Position numbers and translations under genes: made by a program
In this document: piece by piece, positions 7,490 to 16,493 of the stretch
Numbering within the stretch: position 1 is the first letter of the stretch
Layout of the letters: each line of letters opens with the position of its first letter
The notes under the pieces: model-generated
The model's input: only the letters and a program-made list of their open reading frames with translations
Told to the model about the DNA's origin: nothing
Database searches by the model: none
Source: Verrucomicrobiota bacterium
GTDB taxonomy: Bacteria > Pseudomonadota > Gammaproteobacteria > Coxiellales > Coxiellaceae
Direction of reading: 5' to 3'
Length of the DNA stretch: 36,716 bases
Assembly: GCA_013287435.1 (NCBI GenBank)
Contig: JABDDU010000014.1
Location: forward strand, 1-36,716

Positions 7490-8772
7490 AATCCTTCCAA
7501 CAATCAGAGATTTTTTTTAAAAAAGTAGAAAAAATTATTCCGCTGGGATCACAAACATTTAGTAAAAGTGCCTTGCATTTTCCACAAGGCGTATCCCCAT
7601 TGTTTTTGACAAAGGGCAAAGGGTCACACGTTTGGGATATTGATGGGAATGAATATATTGATTTTAGCAGTTCTTTAGCAGCTATTACGCTAGGCTATCA
7701 GGATCCCGATGTAGACAGTGCTGTGCAAATGCAAATGCAAAACGGCGTGAGTTTTTCGTTGCCTCACCCACTGGAATATCAGGTCGCAGGAAAAATTATT
7801 GAAATGGTTCCCTGTGCTGAAATGGTGCGCTTTGGAAAAAATGGTTCTGATGCCACCGCAGGCGCCATTCGTTTAGCGCGTGCTTATACAAGACGCGATC
7901 ATGTGCTCGTTGGGGGATATCATGGATGGCAAGATTGGTATATTGGCTCTACTTCACGTGATCTGGGTGTTCCCGACGCAGTGAAATCACTGACGCACAA
8001 ATTTATTTACAATGACATTGATAGTGTACTGAATTGGTTTTCGCAATATCCAAACGAAATAGCCGCTGTCATCCTAGAGCCCATGAGCGGCGATGGCCCA
8101 AAAAGCAATTTTTTAGAAAATCTGCAGGAAATATGCAAAAAGAATAGCTCTGTATTAATTTTTGATGAGGTGGTGACAGGATTTAGAATGCACAACGGTG
8201 GAGCACAAGCTTATTTTGGCGTTACGCCAGATTTATGCGCACTGGGTAAAGGGTTAGCCAATGGTTATCCGCTTTCCGCTGTGGCTGGAAAAGCGGAAAT
8301 CATGCGTCTTATGGAAGAGATTTTCTTTTCATTTACTTTTGGCGGAGAAACATTGTCATTGGCAGCGAGTCTTGCAACCCTCAATAAATTACAGACTCAT
8401 AATGTCATCTCCACTCTGACAGATCGTGGAACGATTTTACTTGCGAACGTACGAGCATTAATTGAAAAACATGGTTTAACAAATTTTCTCGGCATCCGTG
8501 GTCATTCAACACATTCTGTGTTTGAAATAAAAAAAACACTTGATTATTCTGAATTTGAAATTCGGACATTTTTTCTACAGGAATGCGCCGAACGCGGCAT
8601 TTTAACACTGGGTGCGCATAACTTATCCTATGCACACTCGCAACAAGATATTGAAAAAATCATATCGGCCTATGACGATATATTCGCATTCCTTGCAGCG
8701 ACAATAGAGAAAAAAGCGTTAAAGGACCATACACGAGGAAAAATATTAACTCCGTTGTTTGCGGTTCGATAG
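7486..8772 (+). CDS. Class III PLP aminotransferase (glutamate-1-semialdehyde aminomutase-like)
   Basis: The 428-residue protein is a fold-type I, class III aminotransferase. The cofactor aspartate is in LIFDEVVTGFR (about residue 227). The Schiff-base lysine is K255 in CALGKGLANGYPLSAVAG. MVRFGKNGSDATAGAIRLAR and GGYHGWQDWY are also family hallmarks. It resembles HemL but is third in a sugar operon, so it more likely aminates a keto or aldehyde sugar than makes tetrapyrrole. Its stop is 9 bases from the stop of the convergent gene, with no terminator hairpin visible between them. Confidence 0.85.
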   Translation: MKSFQQSEIFFKKVEKIIPLGSQTFSKSALHFPQGVSPLFLTKGKGSHVWDIDGNEYIDFSSSLAAITLGYQDPDVDSAVQMQMQNGVSFSLPHPLEYQVAGKIIEMVPCAEMVRFGKNGSDATAGAIRLARAYTRRDHVLVGGYHGWQDWYIGSTSRDLGVPDAVKSLTHKFIYNDIDSVLNWFSQYPNEIAAVILEPMSGDGPKSNFLENLQEICKKNSSVLIFDEVVTGFRMHNGGAQAYFGVTPDLCALGKGLANGYPLSAVAGKAEIMRLMEEIFFSFTFGGETLSLAASLATLNKLQTHNVISTLTDRGTILLANVRALIEKHGLTNFLGIRGHSTHSVFEIKKTLDYSEFEIRTFFLQECAERGILTLGAHNLSYAHSQQDIEKIISAYDDIFAFLAATIEKKALKDHTRGKILTPLFAVR

Positions 8773-8781
8773 TGATGCAAT

Positions 8782-9783
8782 TTACCGACAGTTTATTAAA
8801 TCCAGTGTGGTGAAAAAGACATCATCTGAAACACCGCAATGCAGCGGTAATAATATATGCGGCTTAAATTCAGGACAACTGATATCAAAGTTAATACTTT
8901 TATTTCTTACTAAAATTTTATGGTTCTCTAAAAGACTCGCCAGCACCGCATCTTGATCAATATTTTCTATGTTTATCGGAAAAACTGGCGGGCACCTTTT
9001 TTCAAGAAAATATTTATGAATGAATTGATTACAGTAATTATTTTTCTTTGTTGATAGGTACTCCATTCTTTTTAAAATAATGTTTCTATTTTCAATCAAT
9101 TTATTTAAATTGGCTTGAATGTTCATTAATCCATTGTAATCAATGAATGTATTTAAATGTTCATAGGCTTCCCAGTTATGATGTAATTTCTTTTGGTTTA
9201 TTGCAGTTGAATATTTTAAATAGGATTGAGATTTCCCAAGAGATTCATTTTCGTTTTGAAGTTTTTTGAATGTCTCCAAAAATTTTTTATTTTTTAATAA
9301 AATAATTGCGCCACAGTAATTTCCCAGGATTTTCGGTAACGAAATTATTTCATACTCACCTTGATTTGGAAAAAAAGATGATGAATCCATGTAAATGGAA
9401 TCAATAGAATCTTCAATAATCAATGACTGATTGTTTTTAGGTGCATAATATATTTCACCCCATTTGTGGACAACGATAGATATTGCTGCATTTGCAGTAT
9501 AAAAACACGTTGGATTAGAATACCGTGATACAACATCCCATAGACAATGAGAAGACCATAGTGGTGCAAAAATAACATTTGACCTATTGGCATTATGTAA
9601 TCTTAAAATTTGAGATAACGCTGATCTTCCAGAAGGCGTCAAAACAACCGGTGTGTTGAATATATTTTCAAAAAAACTCTCAATTTTCTGGATCAGATAA
9701 CATCTTTTTTTTATCTGATCTGGTGTGACTTTTGTAAATGGTATTGGTTTAAAAGAATAAACCGGCCATTGATCATATATCAT
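8782..9783 (-). CDS. Divergent DegT/StrS-like PLP-dependent protein
   Basis: The 333-residue protein resembles the sugar aminotransferases of the DegT/DnrJ/EryC1/StrS family, but distantly. VVLTPSGRSALSQILRLH matches the cofactor phosphate-binding loop. SLIIEDSIDSIYMD has the aspartate position and EIISLPKILGNYCGA has a lysine where the family has its catalytic SxxK. The usual HxGxP motif is not obvious. The ATG at 9783 was chosen. A TTG start 18 codons upstream would run through the remnant of another gene. The substrate is unknown; a dTDP- or UDP-keto sugar is plausible from the neighbourhood. Confidence 0.65.
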   Translation of the reverse strand: MIYDQWPVYSFKPIPFTKVTPDQIKKRCYLIQKIESFFENIFNTPVVLTPSGRSALSQILRLHNANRSNVIFAPLWSSHCLWDVVSRYSNPTCFYTANAAISIVVHKWGEIYYAPKNNQSLIIEDSIDSIYMDSSSFFPNQGEYEIISLPKILGNYCGAIILLKNKKFLETFKKLQNENESLGKSQSYLKYSTAINQKKLHHNWEAYEHLNTFIDYNGLMNIQANLNKLIENRNIILKRMEYLSTKKNNYCNQFIHKYFLEKRCPPVFPINIENIDQDAVLASLLENHKILVRNKSINFDISCPEFKPHILLPLHCGVSDDVFFTTLDLINCR

Positions 9784-9895
9784 TTTCAACCACAATGATT
9801 TTTTGGTCAGGAAAACGCCTTGTGAATTCCAGCCCAACAGTGACGCCCATCATACCAGCGCCGATGATGACGACCTCTTCCGTTATACTACCCAT
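9773..9895 (-). pseudogene. N-terminal remnant of an LhgO-like FAD oxidoreductase
   Basis: The minus strand from ATG 9895 encodes 40 codons, including VVIIGAGMMGVTVGLEF and RRFPDQKIIVVEND, then a stop. This is the dinucleotide-binding start of an FAD-dependent oxidoreductase of the L-2-hydroxyglutarate oxidase type, which normally has about 400 residues. The start overlaps the last 13 bases of the WbpM-like gene, as an intact operon partner would. Homology ends just where the DegT-like gene begins, so the rest was probably removed by the recombination that brought that gene in. Confidence 0.75.
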
Positions 9896-11766
9896 GATGC
9901 CTCCTCCAAGGAGGGGGCTACAGACGTGGTGCTCTGTGAATCTAATGCAAGCAATTGATGCAATGCACCCATTAATTGCATTTCATCTTGTTTCGCATAA
10001 CCGTTCTCCAGTTTTTGCAAACATGTTTTTATTTCTGACCAATGGCGATGTTTAAGATTGGCTTTAAATATTTTTTTCTGTGTTGTTTTTGTCATGGTTT
10101 CTTCTGAATAAAATAATTCTTCAAATAATTTTTCGCCAGGACGAAGTCCTGTGAAAATAATTTTAATCTCTTCCACTTTGTGGCCAGAAAGGATAATCAA
10201 ATCTTTGGCGAGCTCAAAAATATTAATCGACGACCCCATATCGAGCACAAAAATTTCGCCGCCTTTCCCCATCGCACCTGCCTGCAATACCAACTGCGAT
10301 GCTTCGCGGATCGTCATAAAATATCGAGTCATTTTAGGATCGGTGACCGTCAGCGGACCCCCAGCTGCAATTTGCTGTTGAAATAATGGAATCACACTTC
10401 CTGTTGAGCCAAGCACGTTACCAAAACGCACAGTAACTAATTGCGTTTGTGAAATCGCATCATAGGCTTGACAAAAAATTTCTGCAGCACGTTTGGTCAT
10501 TCCCATCACATTCGTAGGATTGACTGCTTTATCACTGGAAATCATGATAAATTTTTTGACACGATGAAAGACGGCCGCGTCCGCCAAACATTGTGTGCCA
10601 AACAGATTATTCTTCACCGCCTGAAAAGGTTGATGTTCTAAAATCGGGACGTGTTTGTAGGCGGCCGCATGAATAATAATATCAGGCTGATGCTTTTTTA
10701 TAATTGAAAAAATAGAGACGCGATCAACGATACTTGCAAGCACGGTCACCACATTAGGGAGCGATAATTCTTGCGCCATTTGATACAAATTAAATTCAGA
10801 GTGATCAAGGATAATCAGTTTTTTAGGGTGCATATTCACAATTTGACGGCATAATTCTGAGCCAATGGAGCCGCCACCACCGCTGACCAATACTGTTTGA
10901 TTGGATAGTAATTTTCCAATGCTGGGCAGATCGAGCTCCACGGATTCACGCCCCAGCAGATCTTCCAATGAAACTGCACGCGATAAAACATTTTTGTTTT
11001 CGACACGTTTTTCCATGAGGCTTGGCAAAATACGAACTGAAATTCCAAGTTGTGTGCAGGTATTTGTAATGGAGCGCACCGTGATTCGTTCAACTGTGTT
11101 TAATGTAATCATCACCTGCTCAATACGATATTTTTTGGCTATGGATGATAAATCTTGGATGTTACCTACAATCGGCACATGCCGAATTTGCTTGCCATGC
11201 AGGGTGATATCATCCGACAAACAGGCGATGACTTGATATTCAGATTGTGTTTGCAATTCCAATGTGCGTAAAAAAATCAGCGCTTCTTTTTCTGCGCCAA
11301 TCAATAACAAGCGTTTTGTTTGTTGCGGTTTTTTTTGTGCATCACTGATGTGGCGAATCACCAATCGACCAAAACCCAAAATCAACACTAACCATAGCGG
11401 ATATATAAACCACGTGCTTACCGGAACAATCTTTAAATCCTGCAAAAAAAATAAGATCGCTATACTGCTAATCCAGGCAGAAGCCACTGCTTTGGAAACT
11501 TGCAATAATTCCGACAGCGAAAAAAAACGCCACAAAGGCCGATAGGTTTGATAATAATTATAAAAAAATAAATGGGTGCACAAGACCACGCCTTGCACAC
11601 GTAAGCTGTGTTGCAATACCTCAACGGTCATGTGGCTAAAATTTTCACGCAGGAAAAATGCAATCCACCATGCCACCAACACAGCTGCCGAATCGTAAAA
11701 CAAAATCGTCATGATGGAATATTTTTGCAATGTCCGTAAGAAAGATGAAAACATCCGTGAATCCAT
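9883..11766 (-). CDS. wbpM: WbpM/CapD-type UDP-GlcNAc C6-dehydratase, membrane-anchored
   Basis: The 627-residue protein has about four N-terminal membrane helices (residues 18-140) and a CoA-binding-like middle domain (RLLLIGAEKEALIFL). Its C-terminal SDR domain has SGGGGSIGSE at 295-303. The catalytic segment SSDKAVNPTNVMGMTK (410-425) has Met in place of the usual Tyr, as in WbpM and FlmA-like large dehydratases. These enzymes make UDP-4-keto-6-deoxy sugars, leading to QuiNAc or FucNAc, at the cytoplasmic face. It lies 6 bases after the WbpL-like gene, the classic pair that makes and transfers the first sugar of many O-antigens. The full-length family match makes the call firm; the exact product is inferred. 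Confidence 0.9.
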   Translation of the reverse strand: MDSRMFSSFLRTLQKYSIMTILFYDSAAVLVAWWIAFFLRENFSHMTVEVLQHSLRVQGVVLCTHLFFYNYYQTYRPLWRFFSLSELLQVSKAVASAWISSIAILFFLQDLKIVPVSTWFIYPLWLVLILGFGRLVIRHISDAQKKPQQTKRLLLIGAEKEALIFLRTLELQTQSEYQVIACLSDDITLHGKQIRHVPIVGNIQDLSSIAKKYRIEQVMITLNTVERITVRSITNTCTQLGISVRILPSLMEKRVENKNVLSRAVSLEDLLGRESVELDLPSIGKLLSNQTVLVSGGGGSIGSELCRQIVNMHPKKLIILDHSEFNLYQMAQELSLPNVVTVLASIVDRVSIFSIIKKHQPDIIIHAAAYKHVPILEHQPFQAVKNNLFGTQCLADAAVFHRVKKFIMISSDKAVNPTNVMGMTKRAAEIFCQAYDAISQTQLVTVRFGNVLGSTGSVIPLFQQQIAAGGPLTVTDPKMTRYFMTIREASQLVLQAGAMGKGGEIFVLDMGSSINIFELAKDLIILSGHKVEEIKIIFTGLRPGEKLFEELFYSEETMTKTTQKKIFKANLKHRHWSEIKTCLQKLENGYAKQDEMQLMGALHQLLALDSQSTTSVAPSLEEASWVV

Positions 11767-11772
11767 TTCAAT

Positions 11773-12738
11773 TTATCTTGCTGAATAACGTCGCACAATG
11801 CGATACCACATCAACCAACCACCCATCAAAAACAATCCCAGCGCAACTGGCGACATCACAAGAAAGTGACAGAAGATCAGCGGCACGCAAATTAAAACAT
11901 TAATACTCAAAATGAATAGCGTGACCGTTTGATGTGCAAATCCTGCTTGCACCAAACGTTGATAGGCATGCTCTCGATGCGCAGCATACCATTTTTTTTT
12001 CTGTTTCATGCGGTGCAGCAATGTCATCGTTGCGTCGATTAAAAAAACACTCAACAAAATAATCCAAACATCCATGGATAATTGATGTTGAATTTTTGTT
12101 GTCCAGATTAGCATGGCAAACCAGTACCCTAGTAAGCCACTACCCACATCTCCCATAAAAATTTTTGCAGGTTGCCAATTCCAGACAAGAAATCCCATTA
12201 CGCTGCTTGTGATCAATAAGCACACCAGGGCATTGCTATAAAAACCGTGAATCCATAACAATAATCCTGCAACTCCGCTAACAAAAACTGCTTCGCTGCC
12301 TGCCAAACCATCAATACCATCCATAAAATTGTATAAATTGACTAGCCATACACTCGAAATACAGGCAATCACAAAAAACAAAAATGGCAGGTGCAGCCAA
12401 TACAAACCCCACACGGAAGATAACAGTTGCACCGCCAAGCGTATACTGGTTTTCATTTCCAACAGATCATCGCAATATCCAATAATGGCAATAGGAATTC
12501 CGCCCAGCAGCGATAAAAAAATATTTTTCTCAATCACGTGAAATACAAAGAGCCAGATTAAAATGGCATAGAAAACAAAAAAGAAGGCAAGGCCTCCGCC
12601 TCGCGGTAGAGGAACGATATGCGAACTGCGCTGATTGGGGGTATCTAAAATTTGATAATGCAAAGAAAGGTTACGAACTAGGTAGGTTAATCCCGCGGAT
12701 AACAAAAAAACCATAGTCAAAGGTAAAACCAATATCAC
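11773..12738 (-). CDS. wbpL: WbpL/WecA-like undecaprenyl-phosphate glycosyl-1-phosphate transferase
   Basis: This is a 321-residue polytopic membrane protein of glycosyltransferase family 4 (MraY/WecA). DTPNQRSSHIVPLPRGGGLA near residue 37 is the conserved N-terminal loop. The metal-binding YCDDLLE and NFMDGIDGLAG motifs and the FMGDVGSGLLGY loop are all present. It transfers a sugar-1-phosphate to undecaprenyl phosphate and so starts a lipid-linked repeat unit. The start is GTG at 12738, with AAGGA 9 bases before it. Its pairing with the WbpM-like gene suggests FucNAc-1-P or QuiNAc-1-P as donor sugar (inference). Confidence 0.9.
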   Translation of the reverse strand: MILVLPLTMVFLLSAGLTYLVRNLSLHYQILDTPNQRSSHIVPLPRGGGLAFFFVFYAILIWLFVFHVIEKNIFLSLLGGIPIAIIGYCDDLLEMKTSIRLAVQLLSSVWGLYWLHLPFLFFVIACISSVWLVNLYNFMDGIDGLAGSEAVFVSGVAGLLLWIHGFYSNALVCLLITSSVMGFLVWNWQPAKIFMGDVGSGLLGYWFAMLIWTTKIQHQLSMDVWIILLSVFLIDATMTLLHRMKQKKKWYAAHREHAYQRLVQAGFAHQTVTLFILSINVLICVPLIFCHFLVMSPVALGLFLMGGWLMWYRIVRRYSAR

Positions 12739-12750
12739 AGCAAAAAATCC

Positions 12751-13023
12751 TTATTGCGTAAAGCTACAGTCATCTGAGGCAGCATAAGCCTGTAAATTCT
12801 TTGTTGCTTGAAAGTGTAACCCATCTTTATGCGAATTTCGAACTATAACGTGCATTAGAAAAGAGGTTGTCCAGTTTTCTGTGGTAAAATTTGGCGCTTC
12901 TCCGCTTTCATGAGGTAGCCAAAGCCACTTTAATGCCAATGTTTTGCTCTTGCTGAAATTAGCGTTATCGGAAGCCGGATGCGGGAAAACCGAGTGAATT
13001 AACAACAACAGCAGCCTGCCCAT
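12751..13023 (-). CDS. Unrecognised 90-residue protein, possible gene or remnant
   Basis: An open frame fills most of the 283-bp gap between the WbpL-like and heparinase-like genes and ends 12 bases before the WbpL-like start. The N-terminus is hydrophobic (RLLLLLIHSVF) and the rest is rich in Trp, His and Asn (TLALKWLWLPHESGEAPNF). The ATG lies on the same CATG as the ATG of the opposite-strand gene, and there is no ribosome-binding site. I recognise no family. It may be a cut-down gene left by recombination. Confidence 0.3.
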   Translation of the reverse strand: MGRLLLLLIHSVFPHPASDNANFSKSKTLALKWLWLPHESGEAPNFTTENWTTSFLMHVIVRNSHKDGLHFQATKNLQAYAASDDCSFTQ

Positions 13024-14614
13024 GTTGAAAAAATTTCTTCTGTATTTTCACACGATCAAATATTTAAAATTTCGTCAAATTTTTTTTCGTATTTATTATT
13101 ATCTGCGCGCGCCAAATCTCAAAAAAAATTTACCCGCCCTACAGATCCGGCAATCCCACTCTCTAAAAAGCACCTATCCCCTAAAAGAGAAAATTTACTT
13201 CTCGGAATCACAAATCATGTTTTTAAATCACCCAGTGAATTTTTCAAACCCAAAAATTTGGCAAGACAATAAACAAGAAAAGCTGTGGTTATATCAATTA
13301 CATTATTTCGATGTATTAAATGGCGTACAGCAAAAAGAAGCATACGCTTTGTTGGAAAGATGGGTAGATGAAAATCCACCGCTGAAAGGCATTGGCTGGG
13401 AACCTTTTCCTGTTTCATTGCGCATCGTCAATATTATTAAATACGCACTATCTGGAAATACTTTATCAAAAAAAATAATCGAATCATTGTATTTTCAAGC
13501 ACGTTTTTTATTTGGACGATGTGAATATCATTTACTAGGAAATCATTTGTTTGAAAATTACAAAGCACTGTGTCTTTCAGGATTATTTTTTGAAACACAG
13601 GAATCAAAAAAATGGTTTACAAAAGGATATCACGGCATCACCCGAGAAATAAAAGAACAAGTTTTGCCAGATGGTGGACATTTTGAATTATCGCCGATGT
13701 ATCACAGTATATTTTTAGAAGGTTTGCTGGATTTGGATAATATATTTTTTACTTATCAAAAAGATTTTTTATGGAAAACAGAAGTTGAGAAAATGCTGTT
13801 TTGGCTGCAAGGAATGCAGCGGAATGAGAATGAACTATCGTATTTCAATGACACAACGAATGATTTTGCGGCACCACCAAAATTACTGTATGACTATGCC
13901 ACAAAACTGGGGTTTCACATCGCCTCGAAAAAACAACCTGTGATTTATTTGAAAGAGTCTGGGTATGCAATTTTGCAAAATGATCGCATAAAATTAATTG
14001 CGGATGTGGGAAATATTGGGCCGAATTATTTGCCGGCACATGCGCATGCGGATACCTTGTCTTTTGAATTAATGATTGATGATATCCCGGTTCTTGTGAA
14101 TTTGGGCATATCTTGTTACGGGTGTTCATCACGTCGACAATTTGAGCGTGGAACCAGCGCGCACAATACTGTTGTGGTAGATCACAAAAATTCTTCGCAA
14201 GTATGGGGAACATTTCGAGTGGGGAAACGAGCGCGAGTGAAAAATATTGTTGTCAAAGAAAATAGCATTGAAGCGGAGCACAATGGGTATTCGTCAGTGA
14301 TGCATAAACGTATATGGAACATTAGTGAGGACAATGTTCTCATCACCGACATCCTGAACACGAATGTTTGCGATACCAACACATATCTACATCTGCACCC
14401 AAAATGCGTGATAAAACCAAGAGGTAAAAATCAAACCTTCATTTTTCTGCCAAATCAAAAAACTGTCAGTGTCTCATTTGCAAATTCTGATATGATGCAA
14501 AACGAGTTTGCCATTGGCTTTGGCAATTTATGTAAGACATCAACTCTGCAGGCAAAGATTCTGGCCAAGATGACTACGCCCAGGATGATTTTTCAATTAC
14601 AGGTATGTAATTGA
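13022..14614 (+). CDS. Heparinase II/III-like protein of polysaccharide clusters
   Basis: The 530-residue protein matches the alginate lyase/heparinase II/III-like group often seen in O-antigen and exopolysaccharide loci. It has an N-terminal helical (alpha/alpha toroid-like) region (LWLYQLHYFDVLNG, GIGWEPFPVSLRIVNIIKY, NHLFENYKAL). A C-terminal beta-rich part carries HAHADTLSFELMIDDIPVL, GTSAHNTVVVDH and the HLHP segment. Members may trim or modify uronate-containing glycan, but many in biosynthetic clusters have no tested activity. No signal peptide is visible, so a cytoplasmic role is likely. There is no clear ribosome-binding site. Its last 22 bases overlap the convergent glycosyltransferase gene. 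Confidence 0.82.
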   Translation: MLKKFLLYFHTIKYLKFRQIFFRIYYYLRAPNLKKNLPALQIRQSHSLKSTYPLKEKIYFSESQIMFLNHPVNFSNPKIWQDNKQEKLWLYQLHYFDVLNGVQQKEAYALLERWVDENPPLKGIGWEPFPVSLRIVNIIKYALSGNTLSKKIIESLYFQARFLFGRCEYHLLGNHLFENYKALCLSGLFFETQESKKWFTKGYHGITREIKEQVLPDGGHFELSPMYHSIFLEGLLDLDNIFFTYQKDFLWKTEVEKMLFWLQGMQRNENELSYFNDTTNDFAAPPKLLYDYATKLGFHIASKKQPVIYLKESGYAILQNDRIKLIADVGNIGPNYLPAHAHADTLSFELMIDDIPVLVNLGISCYGCSSRRQFERGTSAHNTVVVDHKNSSQVWGTFRVGKRARVKNIVVKENSIEAEHNGYSSVMHKRIWNISEDNVLITDILNTNVCDTNTYLHLHPKCVIKPRGKNQTFIFLPNQKTVSVSFANSDMMQNEFAIGFGNLCKTSTLQAKILAKMTTPRMIFQLQVCN

Positions 14615-15777
14615 TTGATGATTTCTTGTGACAGTTGTTCCATTAATCCAGCACGATTAAACTTTTGATACATCAATTCATGATTTTTGTTGTCAGTAGA
14701 ATAAGCCAAAGCACCGTGCATTGCTGTTAGCGCTTGTTCCACGTTGCCAGGTTCAAAAACAAAACTCTGCGTAACCTCACTTTTTAAAAACTTTGCTGCA
14801 TACCCAAAAACGCCTGCAACCATCGGTTTTGCGGTATAAGCATATTCAAAAATTTTTGATGGCAAGACTTTTTCAAAAGCAGGCACATTATTAAAATGCA
14901 AAAATAAAATATCAGCATCTTGATAATGCAAGATCAATTTTTCATGATCGACCGGTGGCAGCAGCACGACGTTAGATAAATGTTCACAGATTTTTTTCAA
15001 TGCATGCAACCGGCCGCCGCCACCAACAATGACAAATTCGCATTGACTAAAAAATTGTTCAGCCAAAACAGGAATAATATTTTCTAATCCTTGACCTTGC
15101 CCAATATTGCCAGCGTATAAGACCCGTTTTTTTGCACGGATTTTTTTATGGCGAAAATCTATTGCATAAAAACATTCATCTATTCCGTTGGAAATGCGGC
15201 TCATTTCACATGATGAATTTTTAAGTTTTTCAAAATGCGAAGCAAAACCCGGAGACACCAAATTGATCAGTGATGCTTTTTTAATAGTATATTTTTCAAT
15301 CCACTGAAAAAACGGCAGTGCCATTTTTAATGGAAATTTCAATAATGATTGCATGGTATCCGTAAAAATATCGCGCATATCCAGTATCAACGGAATTTTT
15401 TGTTTTGCTGCAATGCGGGCGCCCAAAAAAGCGGTAAATAAACGCGAGGAAGTCGAAAAGACTATGTTGTATTTTTTATGCCGTGTGATTTTTAGCGTTT
15501 GAAAAAAGTAATCTGCAAAAGCGCGAGCCTGGTCAAAAAACCCGCTTTGATGTGTAACAATCTTGATTCGCGTTAAGGTGACATTATCATATTTTTTTCC
15601 CACCACTGTTTCTACAGAAAAATTATGATAACGATTGGGTTCTGTCGTAATAATATCAATCGCGATATTCTGTTGTGACGCCAGTGGTGCGAGCGCTTCG
15701 ATCAAAGCACCAGCGCGAAATGAGCCAGCACACAAATCAGGTGGATAATAAAAAGTTAATACTAATATTCTTTTCAT
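14593..15777 (-). CDS. GT4-type glycosyltransferase (WbuB-like)
   Basis: The 394-residue GT-B fold protein has an N-terminal RILVLTFYYPPDLCAGSFRA acceptor loop. Its C-terminal donor domain has RVLYAGNIGQGQGLENIIP and the segment FEYAYTAKPMVAGVFG, typical of family 4 retaining transferases such as WbuB. It probably adds a sugar to the lipid-linked repeat on the cytoplasmic face. It is third in a minus-strand operon (GT2, GNAT, GT4), starting 5 bases after the GNAT stop. Donor and linkage are unknown. Confidence 0.85.
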   Translation of the reverse strand: MKRILVLTFYYPPDLCAGSFRAGALIEALAPLASQQNIAIDIITTEPNRYHNFSVETVVGKKYDNVTLTRIKIVTHQSGFFDQARAFADYFFQTLKITRHKKYNIVFSTSSRLFTAFLGARIAAKQKIPLILDMRDIFTDTMQSLLKFPLKMALPFFQWIEKYTIKKASLINLVSPGFASHFEKLKNSSCEMSRISNGIDECFYAIDFRHKKIRAKKRVLYAGNIGQGQGLENIIPVLAEQFFSQCEFVIVGGGGRLHALKKICEHLSNVVLLPPVDHEKLILHYQDADILFLHFNNVPAFEKVLPSKIFEYAYTAKPMVAGVFGYAAKFLKSEVTQSFVFEPGNVEQALTAMHGALAYSTDNKNHELMYQKFNRAGLMEQLSQEIINQLHTCN

Positions 15778-15782
15778 AATAA

Positions 15783-16493
15783 TTAGAACACTGCTGATGT
15801 AGGTTTTTTTTCAGATTTTGTGCACAAAAAGCAATGATAAATGTTTTGAGGATGATTGAAAACAAAACCCAAAGAAGCATACAGATTAAGAACAGCGAGA
15901 TTTGAAATAGAAATCGAACTTTTTATTTCGTCATATCCAGCAGAAAGTAATTCGCAACAGACTGCCGACCACCAGTATTTAGCCAACCCTTTTCCGCGAT
16001 ACTTTTCTGCCAATGCATGCAGGACGAGGTTATTCTCGCTATATGCAATGAATCCGGCTAATTTGCTACGCCAGTATAATCCAAAAACTTGCCCCATTTC
16101 ACACAATTGACTAAGCCACTTGTCATAGCGTGAATCTGCAGCAACCATAGAAACATTAAAGTCTCGATGAAAATGATTGTGTATAAACGCACCATGGCAT
16201 ATTAACAGCGCCTGTTCGACATCAATTTTTTTGGAAATAGTGGCGTCTGGATGATGCGCTTGACGTAAACGTAATAAATTGCAACACGGTTCGATTAAGG
16301 TATCACAGTAATAAAAACCATATTCATGCAGCAATCGCTTGTCTGCAAGAGGAGGTACTTTGATTGTAAAATGCCCTGTTTTCTGGGTAACTAGCTGCAA
16401 GGCCGATTCTGAATACTCAAGAATTTCCCACGATGATATTCCTAGCGCGGCCGTGTCCCACGGCCTGAGCTTAATCAATGGCGCTAACTTCAT
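15783..16493 (-). CDS. GNAT N-acetyltransferase (WecD/FdtC-like)
   Basis: The C-terminal half carries the acetyl-CoA-binding pattern of a GNAT enzyme: LVLHALAEKYRGKGLAKYWW, then ISISNLAVLNLYASLGFVF. The N-terminal half starts LRPWDTAALGISS, like the WecD type that acetylates dTDP-4-amino sugars. The ATG at 16493 (236 residues) was chosen because AGAAGAG lies 8 bases upstream. A longer frame to 16556 would run further into the preceding gene. The start overlaps the GT2 gene by 23 bases, so the two are translationally coupled. A dTDP-amino sugar derived from the RmlA/RmlB product is a possible acceptor. Confidence 0.75.
   Translation of the reverse strand: MKLAPLIKLRPWDTAALGISSWEILEYSESALQLVTQKTGHFTIKVPPLADKRLLHEYGFYYCDTLIEPCCNLLRLRQAHHPDATISKKIDVEQALLICHGAFIHNHFHRDFNVSMVAADSRYDKWLSQLCEMGQVFGLYWRSKLAGFIAYSENNLVLHALAEKYRGKGLAKYWWSAVCCELLSAGYDEIKSSISISNLAVLNLYASLGFVFNHPQNIYHCFLCTKSEKKPTSAVF

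Noticed and set aside
7486-8772. hemL, tetrapyrrole biosynthesis
   Set aside because: The sequence is GSA-aminomutase-like, but its ATGA coupling to sugar genes makes a sugar aminotransferase more likely.
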